Positions 19,608 to 27,547 of a stretch of DNA of 64,000 bases are shown piece after piece. The notes beneath the pieces were generated by a model that searched no databases, was not told the origin of the DNA, and saw only the letters and a list, made by a program, of their open reading frames with translations. Source of the stretch: a virus; IMG/VR virus record IMGVR_UViG_3300021957_000009, positions 1 to 64,000 of that record; one strand, 5' to 3'. Positions within the stretch are counted from its first letter, which is position 1, and each line of letters opens with the position of its first letter. A program made the translations under genes and the position numbers.

Positions 19608-20198
19608 ATGGCAAGTTTATTCGACACATTACAAGCACAAGCATTCAGGGCTGGAGTCGCTCCTCGTACGAAGGACGCTCAGCAATGGTTTCAACGTAAC
19701 GTTAAGAAGTTGGGTGATGTAAATCGCCGAAGCCTTCTTAAAGATGACGCATTGGATGTAACCACTAAGCCGAAAGCAGGCGACATGCTTATGTATTTCT
19801 ATGATCCAAAGCATAAGGCAACACTACCATACTATGATAGATTCCCGCTTACAATCATGGTAGAACCTGCAGCAGGTGGATTCTATGGATTGAATCTACA
19901 TTACTTATCACCAGCGGTACGTGCAAGATTCCTTGATGAGCTAATGAAATTAGGCCCAAAGAACATGAATGACACTACACGTCTACAAAGAATGAGATAC
20001 AAAACACTCAAGGGTGTTACTAAATATAAAGAATTTAAGCCGTGTTTCAAGCATTACCTTATGAATCACGTAGAATCTAGGATGGTAAGAGTGCCTATGA
20101 CTGAATGGTCTATTGCAATCTTCTTACCAACAGAACAATTTAAGAACGTTAAAGCACAATCAGTGTGGAGATACTCAAGGAAACAATACGCATCATGA
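19608..20198 (+). CDS. Conserved T4-like morphogenesis protein, possible gp2 (DNA end protector)
   Basis: This 196-residue protein contains a block that I recognise from marine T4-like phages (MLMYFYDPKHKATLPYYDRF, then PLTIMVEP and GGFYGLNLHYLSP). In T4 the gene next to gp4 is gp2, which caps DNA ends in the head, and some relatives of this protein may be labelled so; the assignment here rests on position only. It ends in an ATGA overlap with the gp54-like gene. Confidence 0.6.
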   Translation: MASLFDTLQAQAFRAGVAPRTKDAQQWFQRNVKKLGDVNRRSLLKDDALDVTTKPKAGDMLMYFYDPKHKATLPYYDRFPLTIMVEPAAGGFYGLNLHYLSPAVRARFLDELMKLGPKNMNDTTRLQRMRYKTLKGVTKYKEFKPCFKHYLMNHVESRMVRVPMTEWSIAIFLPTEQFKNVKAQSVWRYSRKQYAS

Positions 20199-20857
20199 AC
20201 AGCATAGACAACCTTAAGGCAACAATTGCAAAGAAAGGTGGAGTTGCAATGCAAAACCGCTTTCAAGTATTCTTTACACCGCCTACTGCAAATAGTGTTA
20301 AGTCATTATTGAACTCAGATCCTAAAGTATTAGTAGGTGACATTGCAAAGAACGCTATATCAGGCGGTAGTATTAGGAATATGATACCTGATCCACGTGA
20401 TATATCAATACTATGTGAGGCGGTCAACCTGCCTGGTAGACAGATCACTACAATTGAATACACTGCTGAAAAGCAATCGATTAAGATACCTTATGGTGCT
20501 ATAAACGAAGATGTTACTATGTCTTTCATACTCACTAATGATTACTTCATGAAGAAACTATTTGATTCGTGGCAATCAGGTGTATTTGATATGGAAAGAT
20601 ATAGAGCAGGATATAAAAAAGATTTTACGACTGATATAATTATACAACAATTAAATCAGCAAAATATTCCGGTCTACGGTGTTAAGTTGGAGAATGCATT
20701 TCCAGTTACCGTAAGCTCGATAAATATGGATAATAACAGTGAAAACACTATCCAGAAACTGAATGTGACTTTGAGTTACGAAAACTTTGTGACCGAGGAC
20801 ATAGTAGATACGATTAAATCGACTGCTGGTGTCGTTGGTGCAACACTTGGTATTTAA
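20195..20857 (+). CDS. 54: gp54-like tail-tube initiator
   Basis: Starting at the ATG at 20195 (ATGA overlap with the previous stop), the protein has 220 residues and a tail-tube-like fold pattern: NRFQVFFTPP near the N-terminus, LCEAVNLPGRQITTIEY in the middle and VKLENAFPVTVSSINMD near the C-terminus, as in gp19/gp54-type proteins. Because it lies with baseplate genes and not beside a sheath gene, gp54 (initiator) is preferred over gp19 (tube). T4 gp54 is longer (320). Confidence 0.6.
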   Translation: MNSIDNLKATIAKKGGVAMQNRFQVFFTPPTANSVKSLLNSDPKVLVGDIAKNAISGGSIRNMIPDPRDISILCEAVNLPGRQITTIEYTAEKQSIKIPYGAINEDVTMSFILTNDYFMKKLFDSWQSGVFDMERYRAGYKKDFTTDIIIQQLNQQNIPVYGVKLENAFPVTVSSINMDNNSENTIQKLNVTLSYENFVTEDIVDTIKSTAGVVGATLGI

Positions 20858-20874
20858 TATAATAGGAGAATATA

Positions 20875-21582
20875 ATGGCTTTACCACAGCTAAATAATGC
20901 AAGATATGAGGTAACAATACCTTCAACAGGTCAAACGGTAACGTATAGACCATATCTAGTGAAAGAAGAAAAGATTTTAATGATGGCGATGGAGTCTAAT
21001 GATAGTAAAATGATCATGAAAGCTACAGGCGATGTTATTAAAGCATGTGTATATGAAGATATAGACGTAGATAAATTGGCGATGTTTGATGTTGAAACGT
21101 TGTTTTTAACACTAAGATCTAAATCAGTAGGCGAAAGCATTGATTTAAACATTAAATGTGATAAATGCGATTCAAGAAATGATGTACAAATAAGCTTTGA
21201 TGATATAAAACAACCAGTCGTTAATGATGAAAAACGTGTAATAATGGTAACTGACGATGTTGGAATCACCTTAAGATATCCATCATTTAAAGATGTTAGT
21301 TTAATTAAACCTGGCGATGATGAGTCAATTGAAGGTGCTATGAATTTAGTAGTGCAATGTATAGATAATATCTTTGATGACGATGGTGTATATGATGCAA
21401 AGAATGAAACAAAGAAAAGCTTAACTGATTTTGTAGAGTCTTTAAATAACGAACAGTTCATTAGGCTATCAGACTTCTTTCAGAGTTCTCCGTCATTATC
21501 ATACGATATGGAATTTAATTGTGTATCATGTAAAGAGCCGAATGTGCAGGAGCTTAGAGGTCTTCAAAGTTTTTTTACGTAG
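20875..21582 (+). CDS. 26: gp26-like baseplate hub assembly protein with four-Cys site
   Basis: This 235-residue protein fits the T4 gp26 baseplate family. It has two CxxC pairs (C95/C98 and C216/C219) that could bind zinc, and an acidic C-terminal half. A clear AGGAG precedes the ATG. The last codons run over the heptamer T TTT TTT at 21570-21576, two codons before the stop, and a -1 frame is open from there to 21767. This suggests that gp26 is also made as a longer fusion, as lambda G/GT is. Such proteins act as chaperones for the tape measure, which lies one gene downstream. Confidence 0.75.
   Translation: MALPQLNNARYEVTIPSTGQTVTYRPYLVKEEKILMMAMESNDSKMIMKATGDVIKACVYEDIDVDKLAMFDVETLFLTLRSKSVGESIDLNIKCDKCDSRNDVQISFDDIKQPVVNDEKRVIMVTDDVGITLRYPSFKDVSLIKPGDDESIEGAMNLVVQCIDNIFDDDGVYDAKNETKKSLTDFVESLNNEQFIRLSDFFQSSPSLSYDMEFNCVSCKEPNVQELRGLQSFFT
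21570..21576 (+). promoter_or_regulatory. Slippery heptamer for a probable -1 ribosomal frameshift
   Basis: In the gp26 frame the sequence is AGT TTT TTT ACG TAG, so the heptamer T TTT TTT fits the X XXY YYZ rule exactly. Both P- and A-site tRNAs re-pair after a one-base slip. The zero-frame stop follows after one codon. No convincing downstream pseudoknot was seen by eye. Confidence 0.6.
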
Positions 21583-21767
21583 GCCTCTCTCATGATAGCT
21601 TAGTTAATCACTATAAGACTAACTTTGCGATGATACAGCACCATAACTGGAGCTTAACAGAATTAGATCAGATGATGCCTTGGGAACGTGAGATATATGT
21701 TACTCTATTAGGCGAATGGATTAAAGAAGAAAATGAACGAATTAAGAAGGATCAAAGGAGACAATAA
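21576..21767 (+). CDS. -1 frameshift extension of gp26 (T-like domain)
   Basis: After slippage at 21576 the -1 frame encodes 63 residues starting YVGLSHDSLVNHYKTNFAM and ending in a charged helix (GEWIKEENERIKKDQ). The fusion would have 297 residues. The segment NWSLTELDQMMPWEREIY looks like the C-terminal part of tail assembly chaperone extensions. An internal ATG at 21621 could give a separate 48-residue protein, but protein-like sequence precedes it without a start codon or Shine-Dalgarno, which favours the fusion. The stop overlaps the next ATG (TAATG at 21765-21769). Confidence 0.6.
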   Translation, partial: YVGLSHDSLVNHYKTNFAMIQHHNWSLTELDQMMPWEREIYVTLLGEWIKEENERIKKDQRRQ

Positions 21768-22087
21768 TGTCTGAAGAAATTAAAAAGCTAGATCATCCCG
21801 CTGATACCAACGGTGATGGCAAAGTATCTGACGAAGAACATGATATGTATCTTGATGCAAAGCGTAAAGAGCTTGAAGATGCAGATGCAATGCGCGATGC
21901 TCAAAGAAATATGACATGGTTTGCATTGTTTGGATTAATACTATACCCATTTGCGGTAGTTGTAGCATCGCTTGTAGGGCTTGATGAAGCGGCCAAGACT
22001 TTAGGGTCCATGGCACCTACATATTTTGTTGCAGTTGCTGGTATTGTTGCAGCGTTCTTTGGCACTCAGGCAATGGGTAAAAAATAA
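21767..22087 (+). CDS. EF-hand membrane protein
   Basis: This 106-residue protein has a perfect 12-residue EF-hand loop at 13-24 (DTNGDGKVSDEE; Asp, Asn, Asp, Gly and final Glu all present), then a charged helix and two hydrophobic segments (about 50-68 and 82-100), so it should sit in a membrane with the calcium loop in front. It lies between the gp26 frameshift extension and the tape measure and is co-translated with the former. Possible roles are a virion-associated membrane protein that acts during DNA entry, or a holin-like protein. Function unknown. Confidence 0.7.
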   Translation: MSEEIKKLDHPADTNGDGKVSDEEHDMYLDAKRKELEDADAMRDAQRNMTWFALFGLILYPFAVVVASLVGLDEAAKTLGSMAPTYFVAVAGIVAAFFGTQAMGKK

Positions 22088-22096
22088 GGATAAGAC

Positions 22097-23884
22097 ATGG
22101 CAGAAGATAGCGGATTGACCCCAAATAGTTCTAATACACAAGAAAGAACACTCCTTGATGTTGTAAACGAGTTAAAAGAGCTTAACCAAGCTACGCAAGT
22201 CGCTCAAGACTCTGCAACATATACACAAGATCTAAGAGATTATGTCACAAGTCAAGGTGACAACCTATCTTCACGTCAATTAATGGCCATTAATGATCTC
22301 ATCTCTGCTATTAGTGATGGTGAATTAGATCAAATGGAAGCTGATAAAGAACGTATCAGAAGAAACGAAGATCGTAATGATCTATTAGAAAAGATTGCTA
22401 ATTCTACAAGTCTTAGTCTGGCTCAGTTGCAAGAAGAGTTTGGCGGTAAAGACCGTGGGTTTATTATGGGAGCTATTATTAATACGGCGATACGTGGTCT
22501 TCTCATTGGATTCTTTGCATCAGCATTCTTAGAACCATTTAAACTTATAGGGAAAGGTTTATCAGCAATTGGTACTAAAATTGGAAAGTTATTAGGTTTT
22601 ACGGGGTTCTTTAAAGGTTTAAAAGTAAGTATTCAAACTAATGTTACTAATGGATTTAAAGCATTTATGAATATATTTAAGTCAAAGGGAAATAAACCTC
22701 CTGGATTCTTAGCTAAAACTGCAATGGAACTCAAGAAAGTTTTAGTCGATACATTTAAAATTCTAACCACTGTAATTGGTAATGTTACTAAAGTGGGTGG
22801 AGCAGTTGCAGGTTTTCTTTCTGGAAGGTTTAAAGCATTAGAATCTTTGACTAAACTTAAGTTTAATTTTCCAGTAACCTCTAAATTAATGTCAGGTATT
22901 TCGAAAGGTCTTAATGCGTTTTTTAAACCATTAAATGGACTTAGGAAGTTGTTTAGTGGTCAAGCAAATGTTGTTGTTAAATCTATTGATCGCGCTGGTA
23001 AAGCTTTAGGATCTTCAAGTAAAGTTGTTGGTAGTTTAGGAACTTCAATAGTAAAATTCTTCGGTGCTTTAAAGCCAATAAAAACAGTATTTGGATTCTT
23101 ATCTAAACTTGGTAACGCGTTTAAAGGTGTAGGTAGAGTTCTTGGTAGATTCTTTGGAGTATTTAACTTTATATTTGGATTCTTTAAAGGATTTAAAAAA
23201 TATGAAGATGGGAGTTTTTTAACTAAAGTTTTTGCAGGTATTATGGGTGGCTTTAAACAAATGTTACTCATGGGTCCAGTATTTCTTCTTGATGGAATTA
23301 AATGGGTGTTAACTAAAATAACAGGAGCTCTTGGATTCGAAGGCCTTACTGATTTTTTAGAGAGTTTCTCATTCGCCGAGATTGTAGGTGGAGCATTTGA
23401 TTTTGTCACTGATACTATTATAAACTTCTTTGCACTTATAAGAGATACTATTGCTGATATAGGTATTGGTGGAATTGTAAAGAATATTGGTATTAATCTA
23501 TTAAAAGTATTTAAAAAGATTGCAATGTTTCCATCAGCCGTTGCTGCTGGTGGATTCGCTGCTCTTTCTGCTGCATTACCGGGTGGCGAAACACCAATGG
23601 AAGGATTTAAAAGAGGATTTAATGCAGTCTTTACAGCTGGAGATGCTGCTTTAGATAATCTTAAAGTAAAAGCTGATGGTATGACAGCATCTGGCGAAGA
23701 AATCAAATCAAAATCAGAAGAGAATGCAGCGGGACAAGCATCGCTCTCCTCAAAAGTTGCTGACGCAGGTGGTAACCTTGTCGATGCATCTAAAAATGCT
23801 GTTACTAACGTTGGTGAGACTATTATTAACACAGTAATGCCTCAAGACCGTACATCAGCTACGGTCGAAGGTCCATACGCATAA
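22097..23884 (+). CDS. 29: gp29-like tail tape-measure protein
   Basis: This 595-residue protein has nearly the size of T4 gp29 (590). The N-terminal 125 residues are acidic and helical. Residues about 130-480 are Gly/Lys/Phe-rich with several hydrophobic stretches (FIMGAIINTAIRGLLIGFF; IIKFFGVFNFIFGFF-like segments), and the C-terminus is Ala-rich. This is the common composition of tape-measure proteins, which set tail length and leave the tail during DNA entry. Its place after a frameshifted chaperone gene supports the call. It is the last gene of the plus-strand operon and ends three bases before a strong hairpin. Confidence 0.75.
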   Translation: MAEDSGLTPNSSNTQERTLLDVVNELKELNQATQVAQDSATYTQDLRDYVTSQGDNLSSRQLMAINDLISAISDGELDQMEADKERIRRNEDRNDLLEKIANSTSLSLAQLQEEFGGKDRGFIMGAIINTAIRGLLIGFFASAFLEPFKLIGKGLSAIGTKIGKLLGFTGFFKGLKVSIQTNVTNGFKAFMNIFKSKGNKPPGFLAKTAMELKKVLVDTFKILTTVIGNVTKVGGAVAGFLSGRFKALESLTKLKFNFPVTSKLMSGISKGLNAFFKPLNGLRKLFSGQANVVVKSIDRAGKALGSSSKVVGSLGTSIVKFFGALKPIKTVFGFLSKLGNAFKGVGRVLGRFFGVFNFIFGFFKGFKKYEDGSFLTKVFAGIMGGFKQMLLMGPVFLLDGIKWVLTKITGALGFEGLTDFLESFSFAEIVGGAFDFVTDTIINFFALIRDTIADIGIGGIVKNIGINLLKVFKKIAMFPSAVAAGGFAALSAALPGGETPMEGFKRGFNAVFTAGDAALDNLKVKADGMTASGEEIKSKSEENAAGQASLSSKVADAGGNLVDASKNAVTNVGETIINTVMPQDRTSATVEGPYA

Positions 23885-23908
23885 AAAAAGGGACCCGAAG
23901 GTCCCTTT
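23883..23908 (-). terminator. UUCG-loop intrinsic terminator of gp32, possibly bidirectional
   Basis: On the minus strand a nine-base stem (AAAGGGACC with GGTCCCTTT) closes a TTCG tetraloop and is followed by a run of T, a textbook intrinsic terminator for the gp32 transcript. On the plus strand the same hairpin directly follows gp29 but lacks a T run, so it may act in both directions with different strength. Confidence 0.85.
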
Positions 23909-24014
23909 GAGTGCCACACACTTTATCAGATATGCTCCAGACTGAACTGGGGTGGCCTTGTAAGCGGTATGGTATCAAAGCTTCCCGCTAAGCCCATACT
24001 CTTATTATTACATA

Positions 24015-24920
24015 TTAGCCCTGTTGAGCTAGCTTATCGAAGTAAGACAATGTGTCTTCTTCACCCTCATCGCTAGTGTCAAACGGAGCACTATCAGCCG
24101 CAGGCATTGATACAGCTTCTACTACAGGAGCAGATTGCATCATTGGAGCGGTATCGAGTGACGCATGTCCTGCATCAACACCTAGTACTTTATTCAACTT
24201 AGCTTTGAGTTCGTCGTACGACTTATAGTTTTTAGGATCAGTGAAGTCTGCTAGAGAATATAGCTTATTGTATACCTCTTCTAGTTGACCTTCATCACCG
24301 TTATACAGTGCCGCTGCTGTAGCAAACTCTGACTTATCATAGTTTACCCAACCTTCAACCTTTCGAATCTTAAGTTTAAAGTCAGCACCTTCCCAAAAAT
24401 CATAAGGATTTACTGGTTGTTCATCTGCAAATTGTGGTTGCATTACATCCATGATTTTATCAAAGATCTTTTTACCAAATTTGTAAAGGAATACCTTTCC
24501 TTCGTTTTGTGGGTTAGCAGGGTCAGATACGACCAAGATGTTTGACGCATAGTGCAAACGTCTCTTTCTATCCCTTGCTGTTGCTTTATCCTCATCACGA
24601 CCAGAGTTCCATAACACAGAGTTCATCTCTGATACTGGATCATCTTGACCGATAGTAGTTAAGCTATTTTCGATATACCATAGACCAGTAGGACCTTTAA
24701 AACCATGATCCCAATACCTTACCCAAGGAAGATCTTCACCTTCTTTAGCTGGTAGGAATCTGATTACGGCATAACCGTTTCCTGCTTTATCTCTGGTTGG
24801 TTTCCAAAACCTATCATCGTCATATGACTTTGTTTCGGCTTTAGTAGACACAGCTTCCGCTGCTTGTACGAGTTTGTCGATTGACGAGCCTCGTGAGCTC
24901 TTTAGATTTGCAAATGACAT
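24015..24920 (-). CDS. 32: Single-stranded DNA-binding protein gp32
   Basis: This 301-residue protein follows the gp32 plan: a short N-terminal interaction segment, an OB-fold core (RFWKPTRDKAGNGYAVIRFL, LYKFGKKIFDKIMDVMQP, DFKLKIRKVEGWVNYDKSEF) and an acidic tail (DTSDEGEEDTLSYFD) for contacts with replication proteins. There is no cysteine in the protein, so the T4 zinc site is missing; the matching region reads DPVSEMNSVLWNSG. It has its own early promoter with a leader of about 80 bases and a strong terminator, fitting abundant expression. Confidence 0.9.
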   Translation of the reverse strand: MSFANLKSSRGSSIDKLVQAAEAVSTKAETKSYDDDRFWKPTRDKAGNGYAVIRFLPAKEGEDLPWVRYWDHGFKGPTGLWYIENSLTTIGQDDPVSEMNSVLWNSGRDEDKATARDRKRRLHYASNILVVSDPANPQNEGKVFLYKFGKKIFDKIMDVMQPQFADEQPVNPYDFWEGADFKLKIRKVEGWVNYDKSEFATAAALYNGDEGQLEEVYNKLYSLADFTDPKNYKSYDELKAKLNKVLGVDAGHASLDTAPMMQSAPVVEAVSMPAADSAPFDTSDEGEEDTLSYFDKLAQQG

Positions 24921-25005
24921 ATATTTTCTCCGTATTGCATTGTATTAAGACGTAATTGTCTTTTCTATTTTTATTGCTGAAATATCCACTTCATACATAA
25001 TGTAT

Positions 25006-25034
25006 ATTATAACACATTTGTGTTACTTTGTAAA
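25006..25034 (-). promoter_or_regulatory. Early promoter of gp32
   Basis: On the minus strand TTTACA (25034-25029) and TATAAT (25011-25006) are separated by 17 bases. It belongs to the sigma70-like family described at 28493 and elsewhere. Confidence 0.7.
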
Positions 25035-25613
25035 CCCTTTTGTCAATAAACTTAAACATTTATCTCGATTAAAGTTTACAAATGGTTCATATTTCTCGAT
25101 CAATCTACGAGTATCAGGCCATACAATGGTATCCGATATGTTCTTAGACTCACGATCAATGAACTTAAATATGGCGTTAAGAATAACAACAGTCTCTAAA
25201 CTAATCTCTTCTTGCAGCCATAACTTTACCACAAGAGGATGTGCATTGTCACCTGTCTTAAACAAGTAATCAAATGACACATTCTCTTCTGTTAATCTAT
25301 TTATATCAATAGAAAACACACGATGAATACTTTCTTGAATTCGTTTGTGCTCTCTATAGTTTTGTTCTCCCTCTTCATCCATCATATCACCAATGTAACT
25401 TTTACCAGCTTTAAAGTTGGCGACATAATAGTCCTTTAGTTCTCCATTGTGCTTACGTCCAAGCTTTGCAAAAAAGTACTTATCCTTGCGTTTAAAGAAA
25501 GAGTTAGGTGTTACGTTAGACTTAAAATTATATTTAACTGCATCATAGCTAGACTCAAAGTGTAGCTTTAATGCATTATATAGCTTGTAAGATTCAAATG
25601 GATCTGTACTCAT
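25023..25613 (-). CDS. 59: gp59 helicase loader
   Basis: This 196-residue protein resembles T4 gp59, which loads the gp41 helicase onto gp32-coated DNA. Matching segments are SSYDAVKYNFKS, FFKRKDKYFFAKLGRK and YIGDMMDEEGEQNYREHKR. T4 gp59 has 217 residues. The gene overlaps gp33 by four bases and lies next to gp32, its partner, as in T4. Confidence 0.85.
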   Translation of the reverse strand: MSTDPFESYKLYNALKLHFESSYDAVKYNFKSNVTPNSFFKRKDKYFFAKLGRKHNGELKDYYVANFKAGKSYIGDMMDEEGEQNYREHKRIQESIHRVFSIDINRLTEENVSFDYLFKTGDNAHPLVVKLWLQEEISLETVVILNAIFKFIDRESKNISDTIVWPDTRRLIEKYEPFVNFNRDKCLSLLTKGFTK

Positions 25614-25849
25614 ATTGGTAGCTTATTACCCTTTTTGCCTCTGATTAAATTAAGTCTCATTGCTTCTGCTTCCATCTTATCTTTAAGAGAATCTGTTAGT
25701 AACTTTTTTAAGTTAGTATAATCCATACCTCTCTTTTCTATAATAAATGTAGCTGCGTCTATATAAGACATATTTCCCTTTGCCACTAATTGTTCTACGG
25801 CCGTGGAGAACCGTTTCCTTGTCATAATTTTTTGTTCTAAATCAATCAT
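25610..25849 (-). CDS. 33: gp33-like late transcription co-activator
   Basis: This 79-residue protein matches the core of T4 gp33: KGNMSYIDAATFIIEKRGMD resembles the gp33 segment with MSYLEATTAF, and the C-terminal helix (LKDKMEAEAMRLNLIRG) also fits. gp33 bridges RNA polymerase and the sliding clamp at late promoters, in line with the TATAAATA sites in this window. It is shorter than T4 gp33 (112). Gene order gp32-gp59-gp33 is that of T4-like phages. Confidence 0.75.
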   Translation of the reverse strand: MIDLEQKIMTRKRFSTAVEQLVAKGNMSYIDAATFIIEKRGMDYTNLKKLLTDSLKDKMEAEAMRLNLIRGKKGNKLPI

Positions 25850-26997
25850 AATACCCTAAGTAGTATGCAATCGGCATTAATTCTACCATTAGGAACACTT
25901 ACTTTCGTCGTTAGCGTATCCCACACTTGTTTGTCGATTTGCTTTATTGTTTTACTTAAGATCAATGGCAGTATATCGTCTGGCTTTCTTAAAGTAGTTG
26001 TCCTACTTTTATCGCACACATTCTTTATGGTAGTACCACTTACCTCAAACCCTTTAGTTGAATTTGAGTTATACTGAGTTAGCTTTCTAGTCTTAGTATT
26101 ATAAACAAATAGAACTTCTTTACCAGGAATCATAACAGGATTAATTGACATTAATTTAGCATCGATATCTTCAACCTTATACTTAATATTCTTAACCTGT
26201 ACATCAGAAGCTTTAGGCTTCTTTATCCTTGGAATTCTTGCTGCTTTATTAGCAACCTTTAATTTATCTAAATCTTCGAAGATGGTCTCCATAGTGGTTA
26301 TCATCTTATTTTGATTAGTTCTTTTAATATGAGAGAATGCTTCTACAGCTTGATCACACGTTTTGTCGTATGCATCTTTAACTGGTTGATACTCTTGTTC
26401 AACCATTGACTTAAACATATTAAGTGCTGAACCTTTTAAACCATATTGCTTAAATAGCTTATAGGCATCAAAGTTTACTTTAAAGTTTCCTTCTAACCAT
26501 CCATCAACAACTGCATCCCAATCATCCATAATAGTCTCAAGGATTTTTGCCTTTTGTCTTTGTTGTATTGTAACAACAGGTTTTGCAGCAGCTTTATCTT
26601 CGATCTCTTCAACGGTAACTAACGCTAATTCGTATAGCTCTTTGAATTTTTCTTCTGCTCCTGCTAACTCTTCTTCATTATATTCATAACCTCTATAATG
26701 AATCTTAGTTAACTTACCTAAGTAACCAAACTCATAGTCTTTTAACTTTTTAAAAGCTTTTATCTGATCTTTAGTGTATCCAAATTTTTCTTCTGCAAAC
26801 TGCAATATTGTAGGTACATAGTCTTTGGTCTTATAAAAATAATTATACCAGTGTGCTGCCTTCTGCCATTTAGTAAGACGACCTTCTACGCCTTCGGCAG
26901 TTTCACCTGGTTGAAAGATTGGCTCAGGTCCCATATACTTATCGTCAATGGTTACCCTGTTCTTTCTCATATTAGTTCTTACTTTATTTTCCGCCAT
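25846..26997 (-). CDS. Conserved protein upstream of gp33, function unknown
   Basis: This 383-residue, Lys-rich, mostly helical protein begins with a basic segment, then KWQKAAHWYNYFYKTKDYVP. It overlaps gp33 by four bases and is the first gene after an early promoter, so it is made with gp33 and gp59. I see no catalytic motif. It has the look of a conserved marine T4-like protein linked to replication or transcription, but no family can be named. Confidence 0.65.
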   Translation of the reverse strand: MAENKVRTNMRKNRVTIDDKYMGPEPIFQPGETAEGVEGRLTKWQKAAHWYNYFYKTKDYVPTILQFAEEKFGYTKDQIKAFKKLKDYEFGYLGKLTKIHYRGYEYNEEELAGAEEKFKELYELALVTVEEIEDKAAAKPVVTIQQRQKAKILETIMDDWDAVVDGWLEGNFKVNFDAYKLFKQYGLKGSALNMFKSMVEQEYQPVKDAYDKTCDQAVEAFSHIKRTNQNKMITTMETIFEDLDKLKVANKAARIPRIKKPKASDVQVKNIKYKVEDIDAKLMSINPVMIPGKEVLFVYNTKTRKLTQYNSNSTKGFEVSGTTIKNVCDKSRTTTLRKPDDILPLILSKTIKQIDKQVWDTLTTKVSVPNGRINADCILLRVL

Positions 26998-27026
26998 AGT
27001 TTGCTCCTTTCATAATATTAGAATAC

Positions 27027-27055
27027 ATTATAACACAGTCTTGCGCAAATGTACA
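27027..27055 (-). promoter_or_regulatory. Early promoter, TGTACA-17-TATAAT
   Basis: On the minus strand TGTACA (27055-27050) and TATAAT (27032-27027) are 17 bases apart, 30 bases before the ATG at 26997. A long inverted repeat lies immediately upstream. Confidence 0.7.
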
Positions 27056-27057
27056 TA

Positions 27058-27110
27058 GGCAGGACACACTTTTTTCAAATGATAAGGAGTAGATTAAAGT
27101 GTGCCCTGCC
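27058..27110 (-). terminator. Long inverted repeat between early genes, possible terminator
   Basis: Arms of 15 bases (27058-27072 and 27096-27110) pair with one mismatch around a 23-base loop. It lies just after the stop of the 75-aa gene and just before the next promoter, as a terminator would. No U-run follows on the minus strand, so a processing or stability hairpin is also possible. Confidence 0.5.
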
Positions 27111-27116
27111 ATAAAC

Positions 27117-27344
27117 TTATACCCTCTCGTAATTCTTGATGCCGCTAACATAATTCTCTGCAGCATTTTCTGCATACATTTCGTTATGAGCTTTATACCA
27201 TTCAATACCTAATGACTCTCCATCGATATACATACGTATACCGTAGTATGGATGATCTCCAAATGATCTTAATACTTCAGCTTTACGATTCTTAAATTCG
27301 CTAGAACCACTGTACTCACTGAGTAGCATATACTTACTTGACAT
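27117..27344 (-). CDS. Small early protein, unknown
   Basis: This is a 75-residue mixed-charge protein, rich in Tyr and Glu (HPYYGIRMYIDGESLGIEWY). It overlaps the upstream membrane-protein gene by 11 bases and is the last gene before the inverted repeat. No family recognised. It lies in a run of small early genes that in T4-like phages often act on the host. Confidence 0.55.
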   Translation of the reverse strand: MSSKYMLLSEYSGSSEFKNRKAEVLRSFGDHPYYGIRMYIDGESLGIEWYKAHNEMYAENAAENYVSGIKNYERV

Positions 27345-27546
27345 CGCCGTTTCCCCACATTTCTTTTAGTTTTACGTATGTTAATACGCGGATTTGTTCA
27401 CGATCTAGATCCGGATGTTTTTCTCGCAACTCTTTACGAACTTTATGTTTTACTTCGGAATCACGTATCATGAGATACGCACCTCCACATGTAAACGCGA
27501 AGAATACTAATCCGACTAGTGTGAATATTGTTGATAAAATTTCCAT
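27334..27546 (-). CDS. Small single-span membrane protein
   Basis: Of 70 residues, 4-26 form one hydrophobic span (STIFTLVGLVFFAFTCGGAY), followed by a charged cytoplasmic tail. It lies in the early block between two soluble small proteins. Function unknown. Confidence 0.55.
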   Translation of the reverse strand: MEILSTIFTLVGLVFFAFTCGGAYLMIRDSEVKHKVRKELREKHPDLDREQIRVLTYVKLKEMWGNGDVK

Positions 27547-27547
27547 A

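Noticed and set aside
22960-23832. Minus-strand 290-residue frame
   Set aside because: Antisense to the tape-measure gene, Pro/Asn-rich, no Shine-Dalgarno.
23931-24000. tRNA-like fold on the minus strand (D-arm-like GCTT/AAGC, T-arm-like CCAG/CTGG)
   Set aside because: No five-base anticodon stem with a seven-base loop can be drawn, the acceptor stem is only five pairs, and the T-loop lacks the invariant A58.
26984-27205. Minus-strand 73-residue frame
   Set aside because: It runs across the inverted repeat and promoter and overlaps real genes at both ends.
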